A stretch of DNA of 64,000 bases. Source: Anaeromyces robustus (lineage: Eukaryota > Neocallimastigomycota > Neocallimastigomycetes > Neocallimastigales > Neocallimastigaceae). The position numbers and the translations under genes are program-made. Below the pieces are notes generated by a model. The model was not told the DNA's origin. It made no database searches and saw nothing but the letters and a program-made list of their open reading frames with translations. This document shows, in pieces, positions 12,313-25,622 of the stretch; within the stretch, counting starts at the first letter, position 1; each line of letters begins with the position of its first letter. Where the stretch lies: the NCBI GenBank assembly GCA_002104895.1, contig MCFG01000061.1:154426-218425 (forward strand), read 5' to 3'.

Positions 12313-15300
12313 ATATATTAGTTAGGGTTAACCTAGTCATATATTAGTTTTTTAATTAGTTTTTTTTTTTTTTTTTTTTAAGCTTTATCTCTATTTAATT
12401 TCTATTTAATTATATTATGAAATAATGATATAATACAATATAATATAATAATAATGCAGTACAGTGTCAATTATCATGTCATGATATCATATCATATCAT
12501 AAAAAAAAAAGATTTAATACTATTTCTAATTATTAATTATTCCCATATTTTATTTAAATATTTTTTTATTTTTTTAATTTTTTATTTTTATATCATTTTT
12601 TAATTTTAATTTTTATTTCTCTTTATATTAAAATCTTAAATTCTTTTTTATCTTTTATTTATTTTTCTCATCTCTTAAATAAATTTTCTTTTTTTAAAAT
12701 TTAATTTGATTTATTAATTAATTAATTAATATAGGATAATCATATATAATCAGTATACTTTTAAATAAATTAAATTTTTTTCACCAAAAATGGTACATTT
12801 AATTTTAGATAATAAAAATAAAAATAAAAATAAAAATAAAAATAAAAATAAAAATATATATTTATTTTTTTTTTTTTGTGATAATTAATTACCATTTCTT
12901 ATTAAATTAATAAATTAATAGTAAGAGATAATAATTAAAAAAAATAAAAAAGTATTAACATATATACATGTTAAAATTTTATATTATTTTTTTTGTCTAT
13001 TTTCTATTATATATTAAAAAAAAAAATACCTTTATTATAATATTATTTTTTTTATATTAAAATTAAAGTATTGAAACTATTCATTAGAAACTTTACTAAT
13101 TCAATAAATAATTAATACATTGAATTTATTTATTTTTTTTTTTTTTTTTTTAATAAATCTAAATGGTTAATTAAATAAAAAAAAAAGCAATAATATTAAC
13201 AATTCAATAATTCTAAAAATTAAAAATTATAATTATAATTACTTTATATTAGTATTAGAATTATTTTAAAATGACAGTTTTAATAGATTAAACTATAATA
13301 TATATCCAATAATTGTAAAAAAAAAAAAATTTTTTTTTTTGATTTAGTTAATCATAGTTTGATAGGGTAAATAATAAAAATAAATTAAAAAAAAAAAGAC
13401 TTTTAAATTTTACATTATTAATTATTATTACCATCCATCTTAACTTATTAATTTTAATTAGCTTTAAATTAATAATAATAATAATAATATTTTAAAATAT
13501 AATATAAAAATAAAATAAAATTAGGTTTTATATGAACTATATTTTTTTTTTTTTAATTGCTTTATATAATATAAAGTTTATTTAAAATTTTTTATATAAT
13601 AAATTTTTAAATTTTTTTAATTAAAGATTAAAATAAAATAAAAAATAAATAATAAAAAAAAACTTAATAAAAACATATGGAATCTTAACTTTGTGTATAA
13701 AATATAAATAATTATAATATTTACTAAAAAAAAAAAATAATAATAATAATAATAATAATAATAGATATTTTAAATGAGATGTTACAGAAAAAAAAATTTC
13801 TATTTTTATTATTTATTTATTTATTTATTTATTTTTATAATATTACTATTACTATTATTAATTTTTAAATAAATTAATAATAGTAATGATAATAATAAGA
13901 ATCTTTAATAAATTATGGTCATTCTTTTTTTTTATTTAATTTTCATAGAAATAATTGAAATTAAAATAGTAAATAGTTATTCAAACTTTATATTTATATA
14001 TATATAATATAATTTTTTATATTCTTTTTTTTTTTAAGACTAAAAAAAAAAAAATATATTAAAAAAAGTAATCTATTAAAATATTTAGTAAATTAAAAAA
14101 AAAAAAAATATATATATATATATACCTCTCTTAATTTATAAAAATATAAAATACTTAAAATGATAATTAAACCTTAAAAGTCTTTTTTATTATTATTTTT
14201 TCTAATCTTAACTAAAACTTAATTGAATAAATTTAGAATTATTATAATGTAATTAAATCATTGATAAAAAAAAATAAAATAAAATGTCAAAAGGCAATTC
14301 ATAACTATAATTATAATAAAAAAAAAAAAAAGTAAAATGAAATAAAATTAACTTGTTATATTTAATTATACAAATATAGTTCATATTATTAAATATATAT
14401 GTTTATATATAAGTTTAAATATTATTACCATAATATATAGGAAATGTTTTTTTTTTTTACTTTCTTTTTTTCCTATAAAAAAAAACATATAAATTTATTA
14501 CATAGCTAATAAAAAAAAATATTATTTATTTTACTAAATATAAAAATATAAAAATATAAAACATTTGTATCCTTGTATATAATAATAAATAATAATAATA
14601 ATAATAAAATCACAACAAAACGTTAATAAAAATTATGAAAATTTAAATCTATTTTTAATTATTACCATGCCAATATTTTTTTTTTCTTTTTTAATAAAAA
14701 AATAAAAAAATTGGCATTTAAACTTTCATTATGAATAATTTATATTAATATTAATTAATTAATTAGAATACAACAAATGAACATTTTTTAATTGATTTCT
14801 AAATTTTTTTTTTATTAACTAATATAAATTAATTCCTATTTTTTTTTTTTTTTTCAGAATGCCCTTTTTTTTTTTAAATAAAATTAAAATAAAATAAAAT
14901 AAAATAAAATAAAATAAAATAAATATAAATATATAAAAAGTAGACAATTGAAATAAATAATTTATGACATATTAATTAAAACTCTTTTTTTTTATTTTAT
15001 TACCAAATAATGATTTTATTTATTTAATTATTTAATTATTATTATTTTAAAAAAAAAAACGAAAATTGGATTTTCCTATATAATAATAATAATATATTCA
15101 TAGATAAATAAATATATATATTCTATTATAAATATATTTATAGATAATAAAATTTTATTTATTATGATTCATGATATAAATATAAACTTTAATTTTTAAA
15201 TAATTTTTTAATTTTTTAATTTTTTTTTTTTTAAAATGACAAAAAATATAATATATAATATAATCTATATTATTATATATTATAAACTAATTACTAAATA

Positions 15301-15475
15301 TATTCTAATACATTATAATAAATTATATTTTAATAGTTATTATGAGGTGTATATAGAAATTTTTTTTTTCCTGTTATCCAATAGTTTTTTATGTGGATTT
15401 AATTTAGTAATTAAAGATAAATATGATAATAATTTAAAATAAATTCCGTAGAATGTGATGAATGGTGAATTATAA

Positions 15476-15506
<31 letters not shown>

Positions 15507-17098
15507 ATAGATAGATAAATAAATAAATAAATAAACATATAAATGTAAATAATAAATAAATAAATATATAAATAAATTCCATAAAATAGAATAGTAACAA
15601 ATTTAATTAAAATTAATTTAATTATTTAATTTAATTGAATTTTTTAAGAATAATAAAAAGAATAATATTAAATAATAAAAGAAATATAAAAAAACAAAAA
15701 AATAAATAAAAGATAATAATAATAATAATAATAGTTAATAATAATAATAAAACTAATAATAATAAAATAATAGATTATTAATATAGATAAGTTTAGAATA
15801 TTTATATATTTCTTTTTTTTAGTTAATATTATTCTTTTATTAATAACAATAATAACAAAAAAATGGATAAAATAAATAATAATGAATCATGAATAATAAA
15901 TTATAAATCATAATTAGATGATTGAGATAAAGGTTGTTGTTGTTTGCTATAATTATAATTATAATTATTAATAGATATTTAATATTTAATGTTTATTATC
16001 TATTTATTATATATTAATTATAATTTATTATATGTTTATATTTATTATTTTAATTATTTAATTTTAATTATAATTCTATATAATTTCATTTTTTTTTATT
16101 TTTAATATGTAACAATAAATTATAACTAACTACTACTACCTAAATAATTAAAAATATAAAAAAAGTTAATAATAAACATAATTAATGCAATTATTATTTT
16201 TTTATTAAAAAATACCAATGCAAATATTATTATTATGTTTATAATAAAAAGTAAAAAAAATTCTTTTAATTTTCTATTAATAAAATTTTCATTTTTCATT
16301 TTTTCTAATACTAATCCTTTTTTTATTTTTATTTTTATTTATTTAATGTTTTTCATTCCTTTTTTTTTTTTATTTTTTATTTTTATTTTAATTTATTAGT
16401 AAAAAAAAAAAAAATATTGTAACATAAAATAAACAATTTTTTTGAAAATTATTAATTTAATTAATAATTAATTAATTAATTAAAAAAAAACAAAAAAAAC
16501 AAAAACAAAAATTTAAAATAAAAATTTAAAATAAAAATAAAAATTGAAAAAAATAAAAAATTGTTATAAAATCATAATTTTTTAAAATTTAAAATAAAAA
16601 TAAAAAAAAATATTAATTTTAAAACATAAAACATAAAACATTTATTTTAAAAAAAATAAATAAATAAATAAATAATTGGAAATTCATTCTACAGAAATCA
16701 AAAAGGGTAAAAAATAAAAAATAAAAAAAAAAGGAAAACAAAAATAATAAAAAAAATAAAACAAATCTAATATAATTAATAAAAATAATCGATCAAAGAG
16801 TTTTAGAATAATAAATAATTATAAAATAATAAAATAATTATAAATAATAATTAAATAATAATTAAATAATAATTAAATAATAATAAATAGAAATCTATTG
16901 TTTACATTGAAATTTTACCTAATAACCAATTTTTATTTTTTTCTCACTTTTTCATATTCTATAATAATTAAAATAATTAAATTATTATTATTTAGAATTA
17001 TTTATGAGATTAAGTTTTGTTTCTATTTCTACGATTATTTAATAATTGATTGTTTAATTATTTATATTATAATTAATAATAATAATAATAATAATAAC

Positions 17099-17129
<31 letters not shown>

Positions 17130-17358
17130 TTAACTATTATTATTATTCATCATTATTATTATTGTTGGTATTATTATTTATTATTATTTATTATTATTAT
17201 TATTATTATTATAAATGTTATTATAAACAATATTAGTATTATTATTATTTATTTACTTATTTATTTATTATTATTATTATTATTTATTATTATTAAATAA
17301 AGAAAAGAAAAGAGTTCATATTATTAATTATTAATAATAAACATTAATAATTATTCTA

Positions 17359-17411
<53 letters not shown>

Positions 17412-19154
17412 GATACAAATACAATACAAATTTAATATATAGTAATATATACAATCTAATATAATTAATATAAAAGTTCATTTTTTGTTTTATTTTCTTT
17501 TTACTTGTTTTGTATAAATCAAACGGAATTTTTTTTTAAGGTTACTATTTATTTACTTATAATTATTATCTATTTATTTATTATAGTATATAAAAGAATG
17601 TTTATCTATTTATCTATTTATTTATCTATTCATTTATCTACTTCATTGAAGGATTTCATTAATCATAATTCAATTACTTATTGAATAATCATAATATATT
17701 ACTTTACATTTAGTATATATAGAATTCTATACAAATTATTATTAACCATCGAAAAAAAAAAAAAAGAATGATAACCATTTATTTACTTATTTATTTATAT
17801 ATTTATTTCTATTTATTTATATTTATTATGATTATAAATTATTTTATATATTTATTTATTTACTTATTTATTTATATTTATTATTATTATAAATTATAGT
17901 TTTTTTAATTATTTGGATAATTATTATTTTTATTATAGGCCATGTTTTTTTTTATATATATTTCCCTTAATAATTAAATTATATTATATTAATATTTATA
18001 TTATATAAATAATTAGAATTAGTTTTTTTTTTTTTTTTGTTTCTATTATAATATTAATTATATATATTATTATTTATATTATTTATATTATTATTTATAT
18101 TATAATTAAATATAATATTAATATTATTTATTTAATTTTTCTAATTCTATTTTTATCCTTATTTAGAAAGAATGTTTTAGCATTATTTTATATTAATACA
18201 ATTTCTTATAATATATTAGAATATATTTTATATAAATTAAGGATAACATTTATTATTATTAGTATTATTATTATTTATTAATTGTATTATGATTTATGAT
18301 TTATTATTTATTATTTATTATTTATTATTTAATTTGCTATTATCATAAAAATAATAACAAGATAATAAATTGAGAAAAAGTTTATAAATTAAAATGATTA
18401 TTAAATATTGTACAAGTAAAAAATAACAATATATACATTATAAAACAATAAATAATTCATTAGCTCTATGATTTATAGATTTATTTTTGTATATATTTAT
18501 TATATTTATTAAATAACAACAATTAATTGAATTTTTTAAAAAAATTCTTATTCCTATTTCAATAATATTAACAACATATTATAATTATTTAAAAAAAAAA
18601 TAATTACTAATACCTAAGGCTAATATAAACTCTATCTAAATATTATTAATGACTATATCATTATTATTATATTAACTATTTTAAATATTTTAAATATTTT
18701 AAATATTTTTTTATTATATTTTATTTTATTTTATATTATTTTTTATGTATTAATAATTATTATTAATCCTTTAATTTTTAAAAAATTTATTTATTTCTTT
18801 ATATTATAATATATATGAATTTAGACTATTTTAGCCTTTTTCTATTTATTTACTAAAGTTTATCATATATTATAAATAAATTAAATAATAAATAAATAAA
18901 TAATAAATTAATAAATAAATATTAATAAATAAATAAATAAATATTGAAAATAAAAAAAAAAGTTTTTCTTTTTTATAGTTATTTTTATTCTAAAATATAT
19001 TTTATTAAATGGTAATACTTTAATTAATATTTATAATTAATTCTGTTAATAGATTTAAATAATCATAATATATGATTTAATATATTTATTAAATGTAATC
19101 TATATATTATGGGATAAATTTTATATATTAATAGATTGTTTTTTATTATTTTAT

Positions 19155-19318
19155 TCTATTCTATTTTATTATAATATATTATATTTCATTTTATTCTATT
19201 ATTATATTATAATTTATTATATTTCATTTTATTCTATTATTATATTATAATTTATTATATTTCATTTTATTCTATTATTATATTATAATTTATTATATTT
19301 TTATTCTATTATTTTATT
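19155..19318. repeat. 38-bp minisatellite, about four copies
   Basis: The ATATTTCATTTTATTCTATT block recurs at 19181, 19219 and 19257, a period of exactly 38 bp. Partial units lie on both sides. Confidence 0.8.
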
Positions 19319-21133
19319 ATTTTTGCTTAAATATTTTTCTTTTCTTTTTTCTATTTACAAAAAAAAAAAATTTAATAATTTTTTTTACCCTATATTATAA
19401 TTATATTATAATTATAATATAATATATATAAATATATTAATATAATTAAATAATTAAATAATACAATGATAATATTGAATTTTTTTTATTAAGAATTATA
19501 TTTATTATTAATATTATTTAAAATATAAATATTTTTTTAAAATTATATTATTAATTATCTCACTTTTAATTATGTCAATTTTTTATAATATATATTATGT
19601 TTATAAATATAATATATTAATTTTAAAAAGATATTCTATATTTTATTATATTTGTTTCAATTACTAATTTATTTAATTATATTGTATTCATAATGTATAT
19701 TAAGTTTGTATTACATTAACTTATTTAAATTTATTATAATTCTAATATAATTATAATATAATTCTAATATATTCTATTTAATTTAATAATAAATAAATAA
19801 TTTATACTATATAAATTAAATAATTCTTTTTTTTTCTTAAATTTATTATAGAATAATTAATTAATTAATTATTAATTATTAATTTATTTATTTAGCAAAT
19901 TAAACAAATTTATTATACCGTTTCAAAAAAAAAAAAAAATAAAAAAATTTAGGATGATTATTTAATTATTTTTTAAATTCATAATTAATTGAATTAACTC
20001 TTTTAATTTATTAAAATATATTATAATTATATCTTAAATTATACTGTTTCATTATATATTAATTATAGTATTAGTATATTTTATTATATTGTAAATTTTA
20101 GATTATATATCAATATTTTATAATTGATCACTAATAAATTTAAAATTAAAATTATATTAAATCTATATATTATAATATATAATTATAATATTAGAAATTT
20201 TATATATTACTTTATAATTAAATATTATTATTTTATATGAATGATTATATAATTTGATTATAATCATAGTAATAATAGAGAAAAAAAAAATATAAATAAT
20301 TTAATTTTTTCTCATCAATTTTTTTTTTATTAACTTTTTATTTATATTTAAAAAGTTTTTATTAAAAGATAATTATTAATTTAAAGTTTTAACCGCAAGA
20401 AAAAAACATTTAAATTAAAAAAAAAAAAAGAATTATTTTTTTTTTATAAAAAAAAATATTATACCTTTTATAAATAAATAGGTAAATATTAAATATTATT
20501 ATTTAAAAGTTGTTAATATAAAATAATATAAAAAAAAAATTTTTTTTTCTTAGGAAATTTATTGCATTGCTGGAGAAAGAAAAAAAAATTAATGAAAAGA
20601 ATTTATAGGAAAAAAATAAATTAATAAAGCAATATAAACATTTTAAGTAAAAAGATATTCTTAGAATATATAAAATCCAATATTATAATAATATAGATAT
20701 AATAGATAATATTATAATAGCATTGTTGAGAATTAATTAATTATGGATTTGTTTTAACAAAAAAAAGAAAAAAAAAACAAAAAAAAAAACAATATTAATA
20801 TAAATAAATAATTGTACATAAAATTTTTTAGTAAATTGATGAATCAAAAAAATAAATGAAAATCATCCAATTATAGAAATTTTTTTATTAATAATTAATT
20901 TTGTGGCTTATTAATAATATTAATAAAAATTATATAAATAGAAAAACATTTTCTTTAAAAAAAAAAATTTTTTTTTCTTTTTTTAAAAAAAAAAATTATT
21001 TATTTAAAAAAAAAATTAAATAGAAATAAAAAAAATAAAAATAAAAATAAAATAAAAATAAAATAAAATAAAAAATTAACAGAAATAAAATATATAAAAT
21101 TTGTAAATAATAATATAGATATAAATAGACAAA

Positions 21134-21859
21134 ATGAAATTCACTAAAGTTGCTTCTGCTCTTCTTTTAGCTGGTGCTGCCCTTGCTCAACAAAACGATA
21201 GCAATGGTACTTGTGGTAACTACATGGGTTGTGATAGAACTAAGGTTCCAACCCAAGAACTTTCTGGAGAAATTAAATTAGTTGCCACTAATGATAAATT
21301 TGACCCAAATATTCACTACAAGGTTGGTGGTAAGGTTGTTATTGTTAATGATTGTGAATTTAAGGTTGAAGGTTTCTACATGTGGCCACAACCATCTAAG
21401 CCAGTTAAATTCTTTGGTACTTCAGCTACTATATATAATGGTGTTGTTCTTAGTCATCAAGAAGTTAAAGCTACTGAAACTCCAGTTGATTTAACTTTTG
21501 ATGTTCAAAATACTGATTTATACTGTAAGGTTGCTTTAATTAATGAAGTTTCAAGATTCACTATTACTGAAACTGAAACTAACCAACTTATTGGTTATGC
21601 TGATATTGTTGGTAGCACTGCTGGTCAACCAGGTGGTACTGCTTCTTCAGGCTCTTCTTCAGGCTCTTCTTCAGGTTCTTCATCCTCAGCTCCAGCTGCC
21701 TCCCAAGCTCCAGCTGCTTCATCATCTTCAGCTCCAGCTGCTACTAACAGTGGAAACAATACATCTGCTAATGCTCCAAGTTCAAGTGATGCTACTACTT
21801 CAAAGTGGACTATGGGTCTCTTAGCCCTTTCTTCTGCTGTTGCTTACCTTCTTGCTTAA
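21134..21859 (+). CDS. Secreted, probably GPI-anchored protein with a DM13-like domain
   Basis: Intronless, 241 residues. Residues 1-18 (MKFTKVASALLLAGAALA) are a signal peptide. A single domain of about 120 residues follows, with Cys27, Cys33 and two further cysteines (VNDCEFKVEGFYMWP and DLYCKVALI). The HYKVGGKVVIVNDCEFKVEGF stretch resembles the electron-transfer DM13 fold (H.v.G.v.i.ddc...i.nF), but this is a by-eye suggestion. Residues about 165-222 form a Ser/Ala/Pro/Thr linker with GSSSGSSSG repeats, likely O-glycosylated. The C-terminus is a hydrophobic tail (MGLLALSSAVAYLLA) after a small-residue region, typical of a GPI-attachment signal. Codons are less A/T-biased than the surroundings, with GCT/GGT and CCA preferred, as in a well-expressed gene. 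The nearest gene is far away; there is no operon-like context. Confidence 0.8.
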   Translation: MKFTKVASALLLAGAALAQQNDSNGTCGNYMGCDRTKVPTQELSGEIKLVATNDKFDPNIHYKVGGKVVIVNDCEFKVEGFYMWPQPSKPVKFFGTSATIYNGVVLSHQEVKATETPVDLTFDVQNTDLYCKVALINEVSRFTITETETNQLIGYADIVGSTAGQPGGTASSGSSSGSSSGSSSSAPAASQAPAASSSSAPAATNSGNNTSANAPSSSDATTSKWTMGLLALSSAVAYLLA

Positions 21860-22609
21860 ATTTAAAAAGTAAAAAGACAACTAAAAATGAACATTATTAT
21901 AAATAGTGTTTGAAAAACCAGAATTTTTTTTTAATATATTATCGAAAAAAAAAAAATAATGGAAGAGTAAACACGACATTAATATATAAATTAAATAATT
22001 TAAAAATATAATATATAAATTTAATATTAAATATTAATATAAAATAATATAAACGACTTTTTTAAGATATTTAAAATATTTTTAAATTTTAAATATTTTA
22101 AAAATAAAAATAAAAGATAGAAGATATAACTATATATTAAAAACAATATTCATTATTGTCAGTAAAATATTTTTTTTATTTTTTTATAAAAAAAATATAA
22201 AATTTAACATTAATATTATTATTAATATATATAAATTAAATAAATATAAATATAAAAAAAAAATATAAAAAAAAAATAATAAAAGTAATAAATAATAAAA
22301 TATATAAAATATAAATATAAAAGAAAAATAAAATTTAAAATATTAAATATAAAAAAATTTTATTAAGAAATTAAACAATAAGATTAAGATTAAAAAGAAA
22401 GTAAAATAAAATAAGGAAATAAAAATAAAAAAAATAAAAAAAAAAATAAAATTAAATAAAATAAAATAAAATTATAAAAAAAAAAATTAAAAATAAAAAT
22501 ATATATATATTTAAATAAAATAATAATTTAAAGGTGTAATTCTAAATATAATTTTAGTGTAGTTTTTTTTTTTTTTCTTTTTTCTTTATTCTTTTTTCTT
22601 TTTTATTTT
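21860..22609. other. AT-rich intergenic sequence
   Basis: 3' flank of the GPI-type gene, then A-rich simple sequence up to a degraded LINE copy. No gene seen. Confidence 0.6.
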
Positions 22610-23035
22610 TTGGAGAACCTTATATCTGTCTGTCTTCCAAAAGCTTTGTGTTAAAAAAATTAATGGACAATTTTCTGATTCCTTCAATATATTTAAAGGA
22701 CTTCGACAAGGATGTCTTCCTCCTCCCCATATCTCCTCCTTATACTTTTTTTTAATTTGTTGATCAACAACATCTTCTGGCTTCCGGATTATGAGAATAT
22801 GAGAATACGCAGCTGGATTTTCAATTTAATTTAATAGTTTAGTTAGGACCAGTAATAACCCTAATGTAGATAATAGAATTAATAGTATTGTTAAGGGTTA
22901 TAAAAGTAGTAATAATATGAGAATTAATAGTATTAGTAATATAGATATATTAGGTAATAAAAAAATAGTTAATAGGTATAGTATTTATATTTTTTTAATT
23001 GGTGGATCAATAAAAGTGACGTACAAATTGTGTGC

Positions 23036-23091
<56 letters not shown>

Positions 23092-23651
23092 ATTGGTGGA
23101 AGGGATTATGGTTTTAGTGATAGAATTAACAATAGTCCATATAAAAAGGAATGGGAATGTTTGTTTAAGTGTCAGACTGAATCTGGTACTTATTCAAAAT
23201 CCCCATTCTTGTTGCGATCTGCGGCTCTATTGAATGATATCATGCCTGTTGTCTGTAAAAGACAAACATATATTGTTCAATAAATTTAAAACCAACCTCT
23301 CCAAGGAACGTCAATGCTGATAACACAGTAGGACAGCCTAGTAGGGCAAATGCCGATCCTATTTCCGACCCTAGTGGAATAGGATAGATCAATTTTACTT
23401 TAATTCTATATTTAGAATTAAGGGCTTGTATGGATTTATTGTTTTTTAAATATTATTATACTATTTTTTTTTTTTTTTCCCTCCAGTATTATTTATTATT
23501 ATCTATAATATATTACTGGTTTTTATTTTTTTTTTTAGTATCATTTTTTTTCATTATGTGTTTTTTTATGATTCATGTATTTTAATATTTAAATTCAATA
23601 AAGTTGACGTACAAATTGTGTGCCATAAAAAAAAAAAAAAAAAAAAAAAAA
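22610..23651 (+). mobile_element. Degenerate LINE copy with internal deletion and nested insertion
   Basis: Starts within the reverse-transcriptase region (matching 26988-27120 of the larger copy: GGAGAACCT.TATCTGTCT..., then GACAAGGATGTC) with many small insertions. It jumps at about 22823 to sequence matching 28259 onward, a roughly 1.1-kb deletion, and runs through the ORF C-terminus and 3' UTR to a 25-nt poly-A at 23627-23651. Frames are broken throughout. At 22996-23099 it carries a second, very short LINE insertion described separately. Confidence 0.85.
22996..23099 (+). mobile_element. 84-nt LINE 3'-tail insertion with 10-bp target-site duplication, nested in a LINE
   Basis: TAATTGGTGG is present at 22996-23005 and again at 23090-23099. 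Between them lie 33 nt of LINE 3' end (ATCAATAAAAGTGACGTACA... to GTGTGCCAT) and a 51-nt A-run. Removing the insert plus one repeat restores the exact sequence of the larger LINE copy (AATTGGTGGAAGGGATTATGG at about 28424). The tail has AAAGTGACG, matching the copy at 37.3 kb, not the AAGTTGACG of its host copy. Confidence 0.93.
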
Positions 23652-24300
23652 TATGGTACAATTATTGGCCTGCCTACTGAGCCTTTAATTGGACAATTAT
23701 ATTCAACTACCTCTTCTGAGGACCTGTACTTCCATTCATTTGGAATGCTCAGAAGAGGGTAAATGCCTGTCGATACATGGCGACGTTAAGGGCATTTTAT
23801 GAAGTCTCCTCAATAATTGTTCTTTTTTCTAATAATATGTATAAGTTGGATATGCAGGAAATGAGTTATTTGTATTTTCTTTTAAATTTACCTTTCATGT
23901 ATTTCTGTATATTATCACTGTATGAATCCATTGTAATTGCTTTAATTATTGTATGAGCTTGATTCACTCAAAAGCATGTGCTTATACTTTATTAGAATTT
24001 AGAATAGTTATTTTTGAGTTCTTCACCTTTAACTTTTTTTTTAATTTTCATGAATTTAAGAATTTACAAGATTTCAAATATATTTACATTCGCAAAAAGA
24101 GATTTTTATAACAACTATCAATATTCTACAAGTGTTTTTATAATAGAGTAAAGAAGATAAACAATTGATAAATTTAAACAAAAGAAAAAAAAAAAAAAGA
24201 AAAAATTTACATTCAGTTATTACTAGTCTACATTTTTAACTCGATTTTTTTAGTTTAGTACTTTCATTTTACTTTTTTTATTTTTTTCATCAATATTAAA
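23652..24300. other. GC-richer spacer with nested perfect stems between two LINE copies
   Basis: No open frame. At 23710-23758 an 11-bp stem (CCTCTTCTGAG / CTCAGAAGAGG) encloses a second stem (TTCCA 23730-23734 / TGGAA 23741-23745). Directly after it, 23761-23797 forms AAATGCC / GGCATTT enclosing GTCG 23769-23772 / CGAC 23781-23784. This density of exact pairing is unlike the surrounding AT sequence. It may be the 5' end of the following LINE, part of another element, or a structured RNA. From about 23900 the sequence returns to ordinary AT-rich composition. Confidence 0.5.
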
Positions 24301-24350
24301 TATAGATCATAATGGTATGAAATTTTTATAATAGTAACGAAAATAGCAAT

Positions 24351-24701
24351 GTTTTTGTTCGTGGATTCCGCTGTTATGGAACTGATATTAACAACACTAG
24401 CATTATCTTCATCAATGGCCTTCACTCATGGACCAATGCATATATGATGGATTTTCTGGAATCAAATCTTAAGGAATTCAACAAGTACATTCTTTCAGTT
24501 AAACGATCTATGTGTTCTAGAGGTTGGTATTTTAGGATCAAAGTTTTATCATCTGACTTTAAATTCGATGATTTCAAAAAGAAATTTGTATCATATATCT
24601 CAAATGCTAGCTTGTCGTATAGTAATTGCACTCATTATATTCGTAAAAGGTCACTTCAACAGATCAGAAATCAACTATTTTCTCCTTCAACAAAACTTTA
24701 A
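24351..24701 (+). pseudogene. N-terminal remnant of the LINE ORF
   Basis: An open frame of about 115 codons (N-V-F-V-R-G-F-R-C-Y-G-T-D... SMCSRGWYFRIKV...IRKRSLQQIRNQLFSPSTKL, stop at 24701). It lacks a convincing start at its beginning and lies directly upstream of the tandem repeat and endonuclease remnants. I do not recognise the domain. Its position suggests the N-terminal segment of the element's main ORF or a separate ORF1. Confidence 0.5.
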
Positions 24702-24868
24702 TGATTCAATTAATAACCAAAGTAATTCTACAACAAACTTAAATGATTCAATTAATAACCAAAGTAAGTCTACAAACAAACTTAAATGATTCAATCAATA
24801 ACCAAAGAAATTCTACAACAAACTTAAATGATTCAATTAATAACCAAAGTAATTCTACTACAACATCC
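24700..24868 (+). repeat. 42-bp coding tandem repeat, four copies
   Basis: Units starting AATGATTCAATTAATAACCA at 24700, 24742, 24785 and 24827 encode a Leu-Asn-Asp-Ser-Ile-Asn-Asn-Gln-Ser-Asn-Ser-Thr-Thr-Asn repeat. The second unit has one extra A (43 bp), which shifts the frame. Confidence 0.85.
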
Positions 24869-25622
24869 TCACAATCTAATACTTCAGATTCTTTCCAACG
24901 CAAACTCATTAGTTTAGTATACACTCTAATCTCAACACTCTTAATTCTATCAAGAATAAGTTTACTTTTTGTCTCAGTTGGAATACCAATGGATGGAACC
25001 ACGAAAAGAAAGATAGTATCGAATACTTTATCACATTATTCAAACCTCTTTTTCTCTGTTTTTCAAGAAACAAAGAACGGTTCTGGTGCCAATAGTAGTC
25101 AACCATGTAAAGTCACTATTCCCAATTACCGATATTTTGTTAGAAGAGCCGTTGATAGTATTCCAGGCATGAGAGGTTTATTTTTAGGTTATCATAAATC
25201 TTGTCAAGCAATACTTGAAGAGAATTCATTTAATTACATTATTTCCCTAACTAATTATAATATATACGACTCTAAATGCTCTGTTGGAAATGTATATATC
25301 CCTGTCAGCCCTCATTCTACACAAGTGAAGTGTGCTTTAAGCAAGAAAGTTATTGATTGGGCTTAATTTCATTCGTGATCATGCTTTTCTATTTCTTGTT
25401 GGGGAATTTAAACAAATGAAAAACAGGTGGACCTTGAAGAAAAAATATCACGGATTTAATGGTTTGGGAATTAATTTTACCTCTTCAATAGTTCAGAATC
25501 TCTTTGGGTTTCAAGGTAATTTATCTTCAAATATTGATCATGCCTTTGGTTATTATAAAATGTTGAACTTAATATCTAATGCCCTTCCTTTATTGATATC
25601 ACCCAAGTCCTCTGAGTCATAA
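24869..25622 (+). pseudogene. LINE apurinic/apyrimidinic-type endonuclease remnant, frameshifted
   Basis: Endonuclease/exonuclease/phosphatase-family hallmarks are spread over different frames. WNTNGW (N-x-N-G motif) reads in one frame near 24981-25000. FQETKNGSG (the Glu motif) and an I..NVYIP strand read in the main frame to the stop at 25366. LVGEFKQM (counterpart of GDFN) and NIDHA (counterpart of the terminal His motif) read in the next frame, 25353-25622. At least two frameshifts therefore separate the catalytic motifs. This enzyme normally nicks target DNA to prime reverse transcription; this copy cannot make it as one protein. Confidence 0.75.

Noticed and set aside
12318-12340. TTAGGGTTAACC resembling telomere repeat
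   Set aside because: Only a single TTAGGG unit next to a GGTTAACC palindrome; no array.
16898-17236. 112-codon frame with a poly-Asn stretch
   Set aside because: Derived from AAT/ATT repeats; the flanks are equally AT-biased and show no domain.
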